Numbered from the stretch's first letter, positions 21,301-29,698 are shown. The stretch: 64,000 bases of DNA from Methylosarcina fibrata AML-C10 (GCF_000372865.1 NZ_KB889965.1:827902-891901), one strand, 5' to 3'. Numbers and translations: made by a program. Notes: a model not told the origin generated them from the letters alone.

Positions 21301-21975
21301 GGATGCGGTGATGAGAAACATCACGATGAGCGGAAACCCTACCGCAAACGACCGTTGCCGCCAGATCGGGCTGGAGCGGTTGAAAATGATGAAAAACAGC
21401 GGAGTGAAAACGGCAATCCCGGTGCAATCGCCGAGCCACCACGTCAGGAATGCGAATACGATATCCTCCCGGATGATGACGTTGTTATATAATAAGCCGA
21501 AGACGCTGAAAACGGCGGGAAAAAAAGTGGCCACCGGGCCCGCCATCAAAAAAAACAAGGCAATCAGCCTGGCCGAGACCATGTCGTGGGGATAGGCGGC
21601 GAATTTCCTGACCAAAATACAGCCGAGCCACGCTCTTGCCACGCTGTTGACGGGGTTAAGAAAAAAGACCAGCAACACGCCCGGCGAATCGACCATGGAC
21701 GGAGTATTGTAGACTTCATAATGAATCATCAATTCGGCCATGAAGATTCCGGGCAACACCTTGCCTCCCCAAAGCAAGGCAGCGCCGAGAGCAATGCCGG
21801 CAGGAGGCCAGATCGCAGTAGCGTAACTGGGCGGCACCGAAAGCGGCAGAGTCAGTTTCCCGGCGATATAAAACAATACGGCGGTGATCACGATATGAAG
21901 CAAGCTTGTGCCTATCGTCGTTTCTATAACGCTTTTCTTGCCGCCGTATTTGCGAGGATGAAGCAATTCTTTCAT
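18373..21975 (-). CDS. MASE1-CHASE-PAS-PAS-GGDEF-EAL membrane c-di-GMP enzyme
   Basis: A 1200-residue inner-membrane protein. Residues 20-280 form a MASE1 bundle (SYATAIWPPAGIALGAALL is characteristic). A periplasmic CHASE-like region follows to about 470 and then another membrane helix. Two PAS/PAC units (about 510-765) include the typical ITGYSQEQVEGKTPGIL. The GGDEF domain has intact LGGDEF with RKED upstream as RxxD inhibition site. The EAL domain has EALIRWHHPEKG and IDDFGTGYSSLMYL. Both activities could be live; which dominates cannot be told. The frame is open to 22143; ATG 21975 is chosen because it precedes the first membrane segment directly, but there is no strong ribosome site. 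Confidence 0.88.
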   Translation of the reverse strand: MKELLHPRKYGGKKSVIETTIGTSLLHIVITAVLFYIAGKLTLPLSVPPSYATAIWPPAGIALGAALLWGGKVLPGIFMAELMIHYEVYNTPSMVDSPGVLLVFFLNPVNSVARAWLGCILVRKFAAYPHDMVSARLIALFFLMAGPVATFFPAVFSVFGLLYNNVIIREDIVFAFLTWWLGDCTGIAVFTPLFFIIFNRSSPIWRQRSFAVGFPLIVMFLITASAYLFAQQHEVLRLQKIIEDQACNLRKNLENQFRHQLTIMSVYKGLAGITQIKEDNFRTVSLSIIHQLSNAANLIWLEPVDNRPGSRWIKRYSVQEWTGQTSDSSITETVRKVDFGSGTVVVTEQYDFLVLMPVADTRKNGCHCLKGVVAGVFNIGRFVQDSLTGINVNHMAIVLFNNRSENRRLPIFQSHVGQDGANSLALFNRQTVVLGPGQWMLNVTPDNKFLSENYSWSVWQLLAGGMFLTGLTGISLLVLTGHTESVRSEVYKRTEELKLSNSKLVASEEQFRKLVHTQSAIVWRANPLTMQFLFVNDEAENILGYPVRDWLDDPSFCQKHIHPDDFERTRAVCMAETARQNSHQVEFRMYAADGRCVWLRNFIDLTVEHGEVSELYGFMVDITRQKQAEEQLRLAATTFESQQGILITDKNARILRINKSFTEITGYSQEQVEGKTPGILKSGLHDQEFYENFWNQLIQEGRFEGEMWNRRSNGEIYPQWQTINAVRNDSGEVTHYVSVFSDITEKKEAENKIHALAFYDPLTGLPNRRLLLDRFDHELAVAQRNKKFGALLFLDLDHFKWLNDTQGHLVGDQLLIQVAARLSSVLRKEDTPARLGGDEFVVLLPAQSDSPAIAAEHTLTVAEKVREKLNEPFLLDQYQHQLSPSIGIALFPSDQETPAKILQQADIAMYRSKASGRNTISFFHPAMQEEANHRVNLESHIRDSLKKNRFFLYYQPQVRENGTVSGAEALIRWHHPEKGVLTPKDFISVAEESGVILEIGAWVLMEACRQIQSWQAEGIVSPHISINISARQFRQKNFVGQVQEAIENTGISAGLLGIELTESLMIADIEETIAKMKALKELGVAIAIDDFGTGYSSLMYLKQLPIDVLKIDRGFIQDITDNASDAVIVETIISMARHLNLHVIAEGVETFHQMNFLKQKGCRHFQGYYFSEPISSILYAEKYLADSNRPVLSQQDNALN

Positions 21976-22407
21976 GATTTGTATGGGAATTTGAAAATCC
22001 GGAGTTTTCCCGATGCCGCAAAGCGGATAATCAGATGAATTCACGGAATGGTTCTGAAAGATCTTCGAGTAGGCGCCCGGTATTAATTCTAGATCAAAAC
22101 TCAGTGGTTTGCTTGTCGATAAACTCTCGTGGCCGGACGTCAATTCCGGCAGAATTCGAACACGACATTGAAAACATGGGATTGAAGTTTTCTTATCCGT
22201 ATGTCTATTGTATACGGGGGTTTCGGAATTTCAAGAAAAAGACTAGTTGCCGTACTCAGGTTCCTTGGTGAAGCGGATGAAAAGCCGCTGGCTTAATCTT
22301 ATCCATGACCTAGAATGACCAAAGTTGGAAAATGGCTTCGGAGAGGATATTGCCATGAATTCATGTTCAGCATAAAGCTTGTTTGTTTATACACAAGGAT
22401 TCCTGCC

Positions 22408-23526
22408 ATGCGAGACAGCCGCATTTGTCTTAATATGATCGTCAAAAACGAGACTCCCGTGCTCGGGCGTTTGTTTGCCTCGGTGAAGGACGTCATCGGT
22501 TACTATGTCATCGTCGATACCGGTTCGACCGACGGCACGCCGGAGTTTATCAAACGGTGGATGAACGAAGCCGGAATTCCCGGAGAGATTCATCATCATT
22601 CCTGGGTCAATTTCGGACACAACCGTAATCAGGCCCTGGAGCATGCTTACCGCTGCGGACAGGCGGACTGGGTATTGTTAATCGATGCCGATGAAGAGCT
22701 GGTTTATTCGGATCCCCTGTTTTACCGGAAGCTCGAACCCGGAATGACGTACACTCTGGAAAAACAATATGGCGAATTAAGTTATGCCGTCGCCAATTTG
22801 ATCGATATCCGGAAGACGCGATGGCAATGGCAGGGCGTCGTACACGAATATTTGCATAACGTTGCCGGAACGGGAGAAAAAAAACATTTATCCGAAGTCC
22901 GGATCATGGTCAGGCCCGGAGAAGGAGCCAGATCCAGAGGAATCACCGCCGAAGAAAAGTTCCTCAAGGATGCGCAGCTTTTGGAGGCCGAATTGAAAAA
23001 ACATCCGGACGATTGCCGCAGTCGCTTTTATCTGGCCCAGTCCTATCACGATGCCGGTCGTTTCAAGGATGCTTACGAGAATTATCTGATTCGGGCCGAA
23101 ATGCCCGGCTGGGATGAAGAAAATTTTGTTGCCCAGTATCGCGCGGGAAAACTGGCCGTCCGGCTCGACAAACCCTTCGGCGACATTCTGGCCCTCTTGT
23201 TGAAGGCTTTTGAAATGCGTCCGGACCGCGGAGCCGAACCCTTGCATGAGCTGGCCGTCTATTGCCGCAATAAAGGATGTTTCTGGCAAGCCTACATGTT
23301 TGCTAAAACCGGTTCGGAAATTCCTTGTCCGGACGACATTTTATTTGTTGAAAAAGAAATCTATCAATGGCGCATTTACGACGAACTGGCCGTCGCCGCT
23401 TATTGGACGGGACATTACCGGGAAAGCCGGGAAGCTTCGGAAAAGATTCTCCGGTTGCCTTTGAATTTGCCGGATGCGGAACGCATCAGGAAAAATCTGG
23501 ACTTTGCCCGGCAGAAAATAGGGTAG
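22408..23526 (+). CDS. Family 2 glycosyltransferase with TPR-like C-terminus
   Basis: A cytoplasmic 372-residue GT-A glycosyltransferase. The N-terminal third has the GT2 nucleotide-sugar pattern: ICLNMIVKNE, then DTGSTDGT, and the metal-binding DxD as LLIDADEELVY near residue 93. Residues 190-370 are helical with TPR-like patterns (FYLAQSYHDAGRFKDAYENY). This layout is found in SunS-like and other GT2 enzymes that modify proteins or peptides, but the acceptor here is unknown. ATG 22408 has AAGGA 9 bases upstream; the longer frame to 22315 is less likely. The gene is isolated, with no polysaccharide cluster around it. Confidence 0.8.
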   Translation: MRDSRICLNMIVKNETPVLGRLFASVKDVIGYYVIVDTGSTDGTPEFIKRWMNEAGIPGEIHHHSWVNFGHNRNQALEHAYRCGQADWVLLIDADEELVYSDPLFYRKLEPGMTYTLEKQYGELSYAVANLIDIRKTRWQWQGVVHEYLHNVAGTGEKKHLSEVRIMVRPGEGARSRGITAEEKFLKDAQLLEAELKKHPDDCRSRFYLAQSYHDAGRFKDAYENYLIRAEMPGWDEENFVAQYRAGKLAVRLDKPFGDILALLLKAFEMRPDRGAEPLHELAVYCRNKGCFWQAYMFAKTGSEIPCPDDILFVEKEIYQWRIYDELAVAAYWTGHYRESREASEKILRLPLNLPDAERIRKNLDFARQKIG

Positions 23527-23632
23527 GGCCAAGAGGGCTTGACAAGGGCGGGGTACGGAATGGGCCGGCCCGAGAAAGCCGAAGACGGCTATCTTGCCGC
23601 TGGCTTTCGGTCCGGCCACAGTGACTTTGGCG

Positions 23633-23660
23633 GATCCGGGAATTTTTTCATTCCCGGATC
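23633..23660. terminator. 11-bp inverted repeat between convergent genes
   Basis: Arms GATCCGGGAAT (23633-23643) and ATTCCCGGATC (23650-23660) with a T-rich 6-base loop, between the glycosyltransferase (+) and the VWA/OmpA lipoprotein (-). It has no T-run after the stem, so termination is only likely from position and stem stability. Confidence 0.5.
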
Positions 23661-23673
23661 AAGGTCAAAAAAA

Positions 23674-24858
23674 TTACCGGAGGACTTTCAGTTCCACGCG
23701 GCGGTTATTGGCGCGGCCTTCTTCGGTTTCATTGGTATCGATGGGTTGAGTCAAGCCGTAACCCCGCTCCGTCAAGGTGGCGTTTGCGCCCACTTTGTCG
23801 CGCAGGTAATTGGCCACCGCCCGGGCGCGGCGATCCGATAAAGCCAGATTGTATTCGGCCGATGCTGTATTGCTGGTATGGCCTTGTACTTCAATGTGAA
23901 CGCCGGGATTGTTCATGATGACCTGGACAGCGCTGTCGAGCTCGCTGTAATATTCAGGCTTGATATTGCTCTTGTCGTTATCGAATTTAATGTCGACGAT
24001 CCAGCAGCCGAATTGATTGACGTGAGCTCCTTTCAATGTGTCGGGACATCTGTCGTCGCAATCGTTGACTCCGTCCGCATCGGTATCCATGGATTTGCAA
24101 TCAGGCGCTGCGGCAGGTTTCAGAAACACGCTCTGAACGAATTTGGCCATGCCGCCGCTGGAAGCAATGTCTTCGGCCTGCGCTCGAAATCCGCACCTTG
24201 CGATATCCGAAAGCTGATTCAAAAGGAGTTTGCCGCCTTCTTCCTCTTTATTGCCCACCCAGACCGAATAGACGCAGAGCCGGTCGCCGTATTGTTGTTT
24301 TAATGCCTGCACCGCAGGCACCGGACTGCCGTCCAGATCATGGCCGTCGCTCAGGATCAAGACGGCTATTTGACCGCTGGTGGCCGATAAATCCATCGTG
24401 GTGCCTTCAATTGCACTGGCCATCGGAGAGCCCCCGCTTGAACAGGCCAAGGCATCGATACCCGAGTTGAAAGCGGGTTTCGAATAAGCCGTAGGAGGCA
24501 GATTAAGCTGAGTGTCTCCCCAGGAGGTGCAGGGGCCGAAGCCAAAACTGCGGATACTCGTAGTCAAATTCAAATTAGGGATGGTCTGGTTTATTCTGTT
24601 TAAAATTTCCTTTTCGATTGAAAACTTGTCGGGTTCCTGATCCAGATTGAATCCTCCCCCTTCATATTCTTCCGACATTGAGGAAGAGGAATCATTGATA
24701 ACAAAAAAATTGTCGGTTTTTTGCTGATATAGGCCGGAGGCAAGCAGCGGATTCAGGTCGGTCGCTTGAAAGGATTCGGAAATGCTTGTCGGGTGCGAGG
24801 CGCATCCGACAAGGAGTGCAACTGCAATTGACGTAGCCGTTATTAGTGTTTTTTTCAT
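23674..24858 (-). CDS. VWA-like / thrombospondin type 3 / OmpA-domain lipoprotein
   Basis: An outer-membrane lipoprotein of 394 residues. The lipobox LLVGCAS puts the acylated Cys near residue 19. Residues 55-260 look like a von Willebrand A domain: NDSSSSMSEE gives the metal-site DxSxS pattern and LILSDGHDLDG a later Asp. A short calcium-binding thrombospondin type 3 repeat follows (DTDADGVNDCDDRCPDT), then a C-terminal OmpA peptidoglycan-binding domain ending NNRRVELKVLR. GGAGAT lies 6 bases before ATG 24858. The architecture suggests a cell-wall-anchored ligand-binding or adhesive protein; the ligand is unknown. A long palindrome lies 120 bases upstream. Confidence 0.85.
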   Translation of the reverse strand: MKKTLITATSIAVALLVGCASHPTSISESFQATDLNPLLASGLYQQKTDNFFVINDSSSSMSEEYEGGGFNLDQEPDKFSIEKEILNRINQTIPNLNLTTSIRSFGFGPCTSWGDTQLNLPPTAYSKPAFNSGIDALACSSGGSPMASAIEGTTMDLSATSGQIAVLILSDGHDLDGSPVPAVQALKQQYGDRLCVYSVWVGNKEEEGGKLLLNQLSDIARCGFRAQAEDIASSGGMAKFVQSVFLKPAAAPDCKSMDTDADGVNDCDDRCPDTLKGAHVNQFGCWIVDIKFDNDKSNIKPEYYSELDSAVQVIMNNPGVHIEVQGHTSNTASAEYNLALSDRRARAVANYLRDKVGANATLTERGYGLTQPIDTNETEEGRANNRRVELKVLR

Positions 24859-24980
24859 TTCAATATCTCCTTGTTCACAAAACGATGAAATTTTATCGGT
24901 ATTACAGTTTCGAGCATTTTCGATTTTAGCATTGTGCCTATTGATTTCAAAACAGTAGATTTTGTCTTTAATTTCCATAA

Positions 24981-25026
24981 CGAAATAATTCTTTATTTAA
25001 TAAATATTAAATAAAGAATTATTTCG
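24981..25026. repeat. Perfect 21-bp AT-rich palindrome upstream of the VWA/OmpA gene
   Basis: Arms 24981-25001 and 25006-25026 are exact reverse complements separated by AAAT. The arms begin CGAAATAATTC. It sits about 120 bases upstream of the lipoprotein start. It has no T-run, so it is not a normal terminator; an operator or a structured leader is possible. Confidence 0.7.
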
Positions 25027-25403
25027 AATTAAAAGCGATTCTCATTAAGTGCGGTTATTTTTTTCGGCGATCTCGGTCGGTACTCTGCTCCGAATGAATG
25101 TTAAAATTTGCCTGCCGGAAAAGCATGGGGCCAAAGCGTCTGCTTCTTGGCCGGCATGGACGAGGCCATCGAATTGAATTTTGAAAATTTGCCGCACGGA
25201 ACCCGGGCGGAAAGCCGTTTTTCCGTCCGTACTCCATAAAAGGATTGAATGAACCGGAGATAAAATGAGCGGAGAAATGTCAAAGCCGCCGATGATAAAA
25301 AGGACGCAGGAGCCAAGTGATTTAGACGTTTTGTAGTCATTGCTTTTTCTGGCCGAGCACAAGATGTGAATTTAAATTTTTCTTAACGACAATAACATTA
25401 TCA
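25027..25403. other. Gene-free region between the lipoprotein and gltX
   Basis: Several overlapping short frames occur on the minus strand (up to 105 codons), but they overlap each other in different frames and resemble nothing known. The gltX promoter should lie here; no clear -35/-10 pair was assigned. Confidence 0.35.
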
Positions 25404-26807
25404 ATGAGTATCACGACACGTTTTGCCCCCAGCCCGACGGGTTATCTCCATATTGGCGGAGCCCGGACGGCCTTGTTTTCATGGTTGTACGCGCGCAAGC
25501 ACGGCGGCAGCTTCATCTTGAGAATCGAAGACACCGATCTGGAACGGTCCACCCAGGAATCGGTGAACGCCATCCTGGAAGGAATGACCTGGCTGGGTCT
25601 TGAATACGATCAGGGGCCTTTCTATCAAACCCACCATTTCGACCGGTATAAGGAAATTATTCGGCAGTTGCTGGATCAGGGCGATGCGTATTATTGCTAC
25701 TGTACCAAAGAAGAGCTGGAATCGATGCGTGCCGAACAGATGGCCAACAAGGAAAAGCCCCGGTATAACGGCAAATGCCGGGACCTCAAGGAACACCCTC
25801 AGGGCAGGGAGCGGGTGGTGCGGTTCAAAAATCCGACCGAAGGCGTGGTGACCATCCCGGATCTGGTGAAAGGGGAGATCGTGGTCGCCAACAAAGAATT
25901 GGACGATTTGATCATCGCCAGAGCGGACGGCTCCCCTACCTACAATTTAACCGTGGTGGTGGACGACATGGATATGAAGGTGACGCACGTCATTCGCGGC
26001 GACGACCACATCAACAATACGCCCCGGCAGATGAATATTCTGCAAGCATTGGGCGCTCCCGTGCCGCATTACGCGCACCTGCCGATGATTTTGGGCTCCG
26101 ACGGCGCGCGACTGTCCAAACGCCACGGCGCGGTCAGCGTCATGCAGTTCCGCGACGACGGCTATCTGCCGGAAGCTTTGCTGAACTACCTGGTGCGCCT
26201 GGGCTGGTCTTACGGTGACCAGGAAATATTTTCGATCGACGAAATGGTGGAGTATTTCCGGCTGGAAGACGTCAACGTGTCCGCTTCCACCTTCAACACG
26301 GAAAAATTGCTTTGGCTGAATCACCAGTACATCATGAACAGCGATCCTGCGCACGTCGCCCGGCATTTGAGCTGGCATATCGGCCAGCTCGGCATCGATC
26401 CGTCCGAAGGGCCGGCGTTGATGGACATGGTCCTGGCGCAGCGCGAACGCTGCAAAACGCTGGTCGACATGGCGGCCGCCGGCCAATATTTTTATATCGA
26501 TTTCGACCATTACGACGAAAAGGCCGTGAAGAAGAATTTTACGCAAGGCTCCGGCGAGGTTTTGGCCAAGTTGTACGACCGCTTTGCAGAAGTGACGTCC
26601 TGGGAGGGTGACGTCCTGCATCAGATCGTCGCGAAGCTCGCCGAAGACCTGGGATTGGGCATGGGTAAAGTGGCTCAGCCCTTGCGCGTCGCCGTCCTGG
26701 GCACGTCGGTATCGCCGGGAATCGACATCACCTTGAAACTCCTCGGTAGGGAAAAAACTTTGTCCAGAATTCGCCGCGCCATCGAATTTATAAAAAATTT
26801 AAATTAA
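25404..26807 (+). CDS. gltX: Glutamyl-tRNA synthetase
   Basis: Class I aminoacyl-tRNA synthetase that charges tRNA-Glu with glutamate. The HIGH-type motif appears as [18 protein letters not shown] at residues 8-25 and the KMSKS-type loop as [12 protein letters not shown] near 235. Its 467 residues and the C-terminal helical anticodon-binding domain fit the family; the four-Cys zinc motif of the E. coli type is only partly present (CYCTKEELE and KCRDL). Two tRNA-Glu genes follow within 400 bases, so the enzyme and its substrate RNA are neighbours. ATG 25404 directly gives the conserved [16 protein letters not shown]. Confidence 0.97.
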   Translation: MSITTRFAPSPTGYLHIGGARTALFSWLYARKHGGSFILRIEDTDLERSTQESVNAILEGMTWLGLEYDQGPFYQTHHFDRYKEIIRQLLDQGDAYYCYCTKEELESMRAEQMANKEKPRYNGKCRDLKEHPQGRERVVRFKNPTEGVVTIPDLVKGEIVVANKELDDLIIARADGSPTYNLTVVVDDMDMKVTHVIRGDDHINNTPRQMNILQALGAPVPHYAHLPMILGSDGARLSKRHGAVSVMQFRDDGYLPEALLNYLVRLGWSYGDQEIFSIDEMVEYFRLEDVNVSASTFNTEKLLWLNHQYIMNSDPAHVARHLSWHIGQLGIDPSEGPALMDMVLAQRERCKTLVDMAAAGQYFYIDFDHYDEKAVKKNFTQGSGEVLAKLYDRFAEVTSWEGDVLHQIVAKLAEDLGLGMGKVAQPLRVAVLGTSVSPGIDITLKLLGREKTLSRIRRAIEFIKNLN

Positions 26808-26810
26808 TTC

Positions 26811-26838
26811 TGGACATGATCGGTAAATGCTTTATAAT
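26811..26838 (+). promoter_or_regulatory. Sigma70 promoter for the tRNA cluster
   Basis: -35 TGGACA (26811-26816, five of six consensus bases), 16-base spacer, perfect -10 TATAAT (26833-26838), 17 bases before tRNA-Ala. It starts only 4 bases after the gltX stop and probably drives the tRNA genes. Confidence 0.65.
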
Positions 26839-26855
26839 GCCCGTTCTCAACTGAT

Positions 26856-26931
<76 letters not shown>

Positions 26932-26957
26932 AATACTTATCGACTGAACCCGTTTCA

Positions 26958-27033
26958 GTCCCCATCGTCTAGCGGCCTAGGACACTGCCCTTTCACGGCG
27001 GTAACAGGGGTTCGAACCCCCTTGGGGACGCCA
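26958..27033 (+). tRNA. tRNA-Glu (anticodon TTC), copy 1
   Basis: 76 bases including CCA. Acceptor GTCCCCA pairs with TGGGGAC; the anticodon loop CTTTCAC gives TTC; the T arm has GGTTCGAACCC. It is identical to the copy 167 bases downstream. Confidence 0.96.
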
Positions 27034-27039
27034 TAATTC

Positions 27040-27066
27040 AAGGCCTGCATCAAGTAGGCCTTTTTA
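27040..27066 (+). terminator. Terminator after the first tRNA-Glu
   Basis: Stem AAGGCCT (27040-27046) with AGGCCTT (27056-27062), 9-base loop, then a T-run to 27065. It may attenuate transcription between the two tRNA-Glu copies. Confidence 0.6.
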
Positions 27067-27124
27067 TTGGCTGCGCGGTGACGAGTATTTGCCGAATGTC
27101 AGATTGAGATGTAAATCCGTTTCA

Positions 27125-27200
27125 GTCCCCATCGTCTAGCGGCCTAGGACACTGCCCTTTCACGGCGGTAACAGGGGTTCGAACCCCCTTGGGGACGCCA
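27125..27200 (+). tRNA. tRNA-Glu (anticodon TTC), copy 2
   Basis: Identical over 76 bases to the first copy, and the match extends into the preceding CCGTTTCA. This shows a recent tandem duplication or gene conversion. No separate promoter was recognised between the copies. Confidence 0.96.
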
Positions 27201-27205
27201 TATTC

Positions 27206-27240
27206 AAACGGGCTGCGATTTGTCATAGCCCGTTTTCTTC
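27206..27240 (+). terminator. Terminator after the tRNA cluster
   Basis: Stem AAACGGGCT (27206-27214) with AGCCCGTTT (27227-27235), a 12-base loop and a short T-rich tail. It ends the gltX-tRNA region. Confidence 0.65.
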
Positions 27241-27369
27241 ATATTCGAGAATTCCTTCCTTTCAGCCGTACCCAACGCCATCCGCTCGCCTTCAAGCGCC
27301 TGACAAAGTTCTATTGAACTTCGCCCGTTAAGGCAGTGGCGCCGTCTTTAGCTTGCAGAAAATCGCCTT

Positions 27370-27540
27370 CTATTGGTCATAAATCTGGTCTACCAGATTT
27401 TTAAACCAGAGCGGGCGAAAAATCATCACGAACAGGATGGTTACTTCCAGTATCGGAAGAGGAATGACGTGCAAAACAATCAAAACCAGCAGTACAACAA
27501 TACCAAGAAGCAATCTTGGAAAAAAAGTAACTTTGGCCAT
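27370..27540 (-). CDS. Small membrane protein, paralogue A
   Basis: A 56-residue protein with two hydrophobic segments (LLLGIVVLLVLIVLHVI and ILEVTILFVMIF) and a C-terminal FRPLWFKNLVDQIYDQ tail. ATG 27540 has AGGA 9 bases upstream; the frame extends to 27591 without support. Its second half aligns by eye with the next gene (FRPIWFRDAVMEIYEI), so the two are tandem paralogues 188 bases apart. The family was not recognised. Helical hairpin topology with a conserved aromatic-basic tail is all that can be said. Confidence 0.65.
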   Translation of the reverse strand: MAKVTFFPRLLLGIVVLLVLIVLHVIPLPILEVTILFVMIFRPLWFKNLVDQIYDQ

Positions 27541-27728
27541 CGTAAGATTCCTAAAAATAAAGCGAGGCATGGAGGAAAAACGACAGATCAATCTTCTTCT
27601 ATGCTGCGCCGATTAAAATAACGATCCATTCAATTTCTCTCTCGTTCAAAATTCACTGATTTGATAAATTCCTGTCCGTCGAGTTTCATTCGTCACCGCC
27701 GGTCTTCAGATCTTCCGGCTTGTCTGGC

Positions 27729-27926
27729 CTATTTTGAATTATTTGAATCGATACGGTTTTTTATTTCGTAAATTTCCATCACCGCATCCCTGAACCAAAT
27801 CGGACGAAACAGTAAAATATACAAGAGGATAAGCCCCAAAACGGGGAAAGGGGATATGTCGAGTATCATGACCAACAGAAGAATAAATATCCACTTTATT
27901 CTGGTAAAAAAAGCATTATGATTCAT
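27729..27926 (-). CDS. Small membrane protein, paralogue B
   Basis: A 65-residue protein with two hydrophobic segments (WIFILLLVMILDI and PVLGLILLYILLF), the shared turn with Pro-x-Pro or Phe-Pro, and the tail FRPIWFRDAVMEIYEI, matching paralogue A. It is upstream of A on the same strand, so both may share a transcript. No strong ribosome site precedes ATG 27926, which lowers certainty of the exact start. Function unknown. Confidence 0.6.
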   Translation of the reverse strand: MNHNAFFTRIKWIFILLLVMILDISPFPVLGLILLYILLFRPIWFRDAVMEIYEIKNRIDSNNSK

Positions 27927-28081
27927 AGCGCGGAATCGACAGGAGGTACGGTTTATAAAATATCATTATTTCACTCGTGGCGATAATTAAAAATGGATGG
28001 CATTTTTTTGTTAAGATGAGTTCGGCATCATCGATGCCTGCCAGAATAAGCGGTTTCTGCGGTGAACAAGACGCAGACTGG

Positions 28082-29476
28082 TCAAGGCCGCCGATTCCGG
28101 CGGTTTTCCAGCCGATCGAGCAAGATCGCAATTAGCATGTCGTTCATTACATTGACGCCGGAGCGGCAACGGGCGATGATCCAGTCAATCGTGGTGATCA
28201 GAGGAATGGCCGTCATGATCAATGCTTCCGGCAGGCCCACCGTACTCAAAACGACCGGCAGCGCAATCAATCCCGCTTCGGGTATGCCCGAGACGCCGAG
28301 CCCCACCATCACCGAAGCCGCAACGATAACCAATTGCTGTGGCAGATCGAGATCCACCCCCGCCGCTTGCGCCAGAAACAAAGCGGCCATGGCTTCATAC
28401 AAGAGGATGCCGTCGTTGTTCAGATTGGTGCCGATGCATACCGATAGCCGGGCCGACCGGCTCGAAATACCCATTTTCTCGGTCAGGCAGCGCAGGGTCA
28501 CCGGCATGGTCGCGAGACTGCTGTTGGTCGACAAACCGGTCAGAATGGCGTCGGCTCCGAGGCCGAAATAGCGCCGGATTGGCATGCGGCCACCCCATTT
28601 GGCCAGACACGGATAATAAATGAGGGCATGAATCATCAATCCGCCCACCATGCTCGCCAGAAAGACCGCAACCAGCTCGAACACGGTCAGTCCCGATTTA
28701 CCGACCACCTGAGCGACTACGCCGAATACCGCAAACGGAATGGCGTGAACGATCCACAGCAGCATCTGCAACAGCAACCGGTAGCCGATGCCGATCAGTT
28801 TTTCCAGCAAATCCAGCCCGGAACGATCGTCGGGCAAAGCCTGCTGCCGGAATCGGCGCAGCGCGGCTCCGGCGAGCAAGGCCAGCAAGATGATCGAGAT
28901 CACGCTGTTTTTGACGAACGGCTCCACCAGGCTTTCCGGAATATAAGAAGATATATTCTTTAAAGGATCGAGCGTTAAAGCTTCAGGACGTGCTGCGGGC
29001 TGAAGGCGGCTCTGTTCGCCAGGCAGTTGCATCATTTCGGGAAACCGGCCTTGCCAACTGCGCCCAGGCTCCAGGGTATTCATCAGCGTCAGGCCGATCA
29101 GCAGGGCGACCGTCAGATTGAGGCCGCATAGAGCCAATAAGCGTCGCCCATGGCGCAGACTTATGTCGGTATTGATCATGGCGTCCATAATGGCGAAAAA
29201 AATCAATGGCGCCGCCAGGGCTTTTAGCAAGCGGATGACCAATTGACCCAATTGGCCCAGCGCTGCATTGCTCAGCAGACCGAAAAAATAGTGACCGGTG
29301 CCGAAAAAGACGCCGAAAAAAGTTCCCAGCAGAACTGCGAGAATGACTTGCAGATATAACGGAAAGGAGCGAAAGCCGAAGATTGCCATGAGTGTCGGTG
29401 AGTGAGATTGGTTTAAGGGCATGGGTTGTTTCGAATCCGCCTGAAGCTTTTCGGCCGCTTCAATACGGATCGGCAT
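28082..29476 (-). CDS. Dicarboxylate/amino acid:cation symporter (SDF/DAACS family)
   Basis: A multi-helix inner-membrane symporter of the GltP/DctA type that couples import of C4-dicarboxylates or acidic amino acids to Na+ or H+. The family signatures are visible: the serine-rich hairpin STNSSLATMPVT, the TM7 block NNDGILLYEA (where NMDGTALY is usual) and the second hairpin GVSGIPEAGLIALP. The substitutions around TM7 and hairpin 2 (GIPEAG for GIPGAG) may alter substrate choice. The frame is open to 29743. ATG 29476 is chosen because AAGG precedes it and it leaves about 30 residues before the first helix; ATG 29563 is an alternative. It is divergent from the SulP gene. Confidence 0.85.
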   Translation of the reverse strand: MPIRIEAAEKLQADSKQPMPLNQSHSPTLMAIFGFRSFPLYLQVILAVLLGTFFGVFFGTGHYFFGLLSNAALGQLGQLVIRLLKALAAPLIFFAIMDAMINTDISLRHGRRLLALCGLNLTVALLIGLTLMNTLEPGRSWQGRFPEMMQLPGEQSRLQPAARPEALTLDPLKNISSYIPESLVEPFVKNSVISIILLALLAGAALRRFRQQALPDDRSGLDLLEKLIGIGYRLLLQMLLWIVHAIPFAVFGVVAQVVGKSGLTVFELVAVFLASMVGGLMIHALIYYPCLAKWGGRMPIRRYFGLGADAILTGLSTNSSLATMPVTLRCLTEKMGISSRSARLSVCIGTNLNNDGILLYEAMAALFLAQAAGVDLDLPQQLVIVAASVMVGLGVSGIPEAGLIALPVVLSTVGLPEALIMTAIPLITTIDWIIARCRSGVNVMNDMLIAILLDRLENRRNRRP

Positions 29477-29649
29477 TGAGAGCCTTTTCGCTTCATGAGT
29501 ACGCCGCTGGAATAAGCGAATCCATCCCTTCCATGCGGGATAAGAAGACGCCTGTGTGCTCATCGGCAGCATTTTATCCAGTAAGCAAATTTTAACCTGA
29601 CGCATGAAAGAAGGAAGAGGGCATCGGTGTAAATCAACCGATTCGCATG

Positions 29650-29698
29650 GTTGTTTTGAACAGGTACCGGAGATTTTTTCTGCATTCTGCAAAACAAC
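29650..29698. promoter_or_regulatory. Interrupted inverted repeat upstream of the SulP promoter
   Basis: GTTGTTTTG (29650-29658) and CAAAACAAC (29690-29698) are exact reverse complements 31 bases apart, about 50-95 bases before the sigma54-type element. A smaller repeat ATCGGT/ACCGAT spans 29623-29642. Either could be the upstream activator site that a sigma54 promoter needs. Confidence 0.35.

Noticed and set aside
25045-25362. Overlapping minus-strand frames of 60-105 codons before gltX
   Set aside because: Three mutually overlapping frames in different phases, no ribosome site and no family resemblance.
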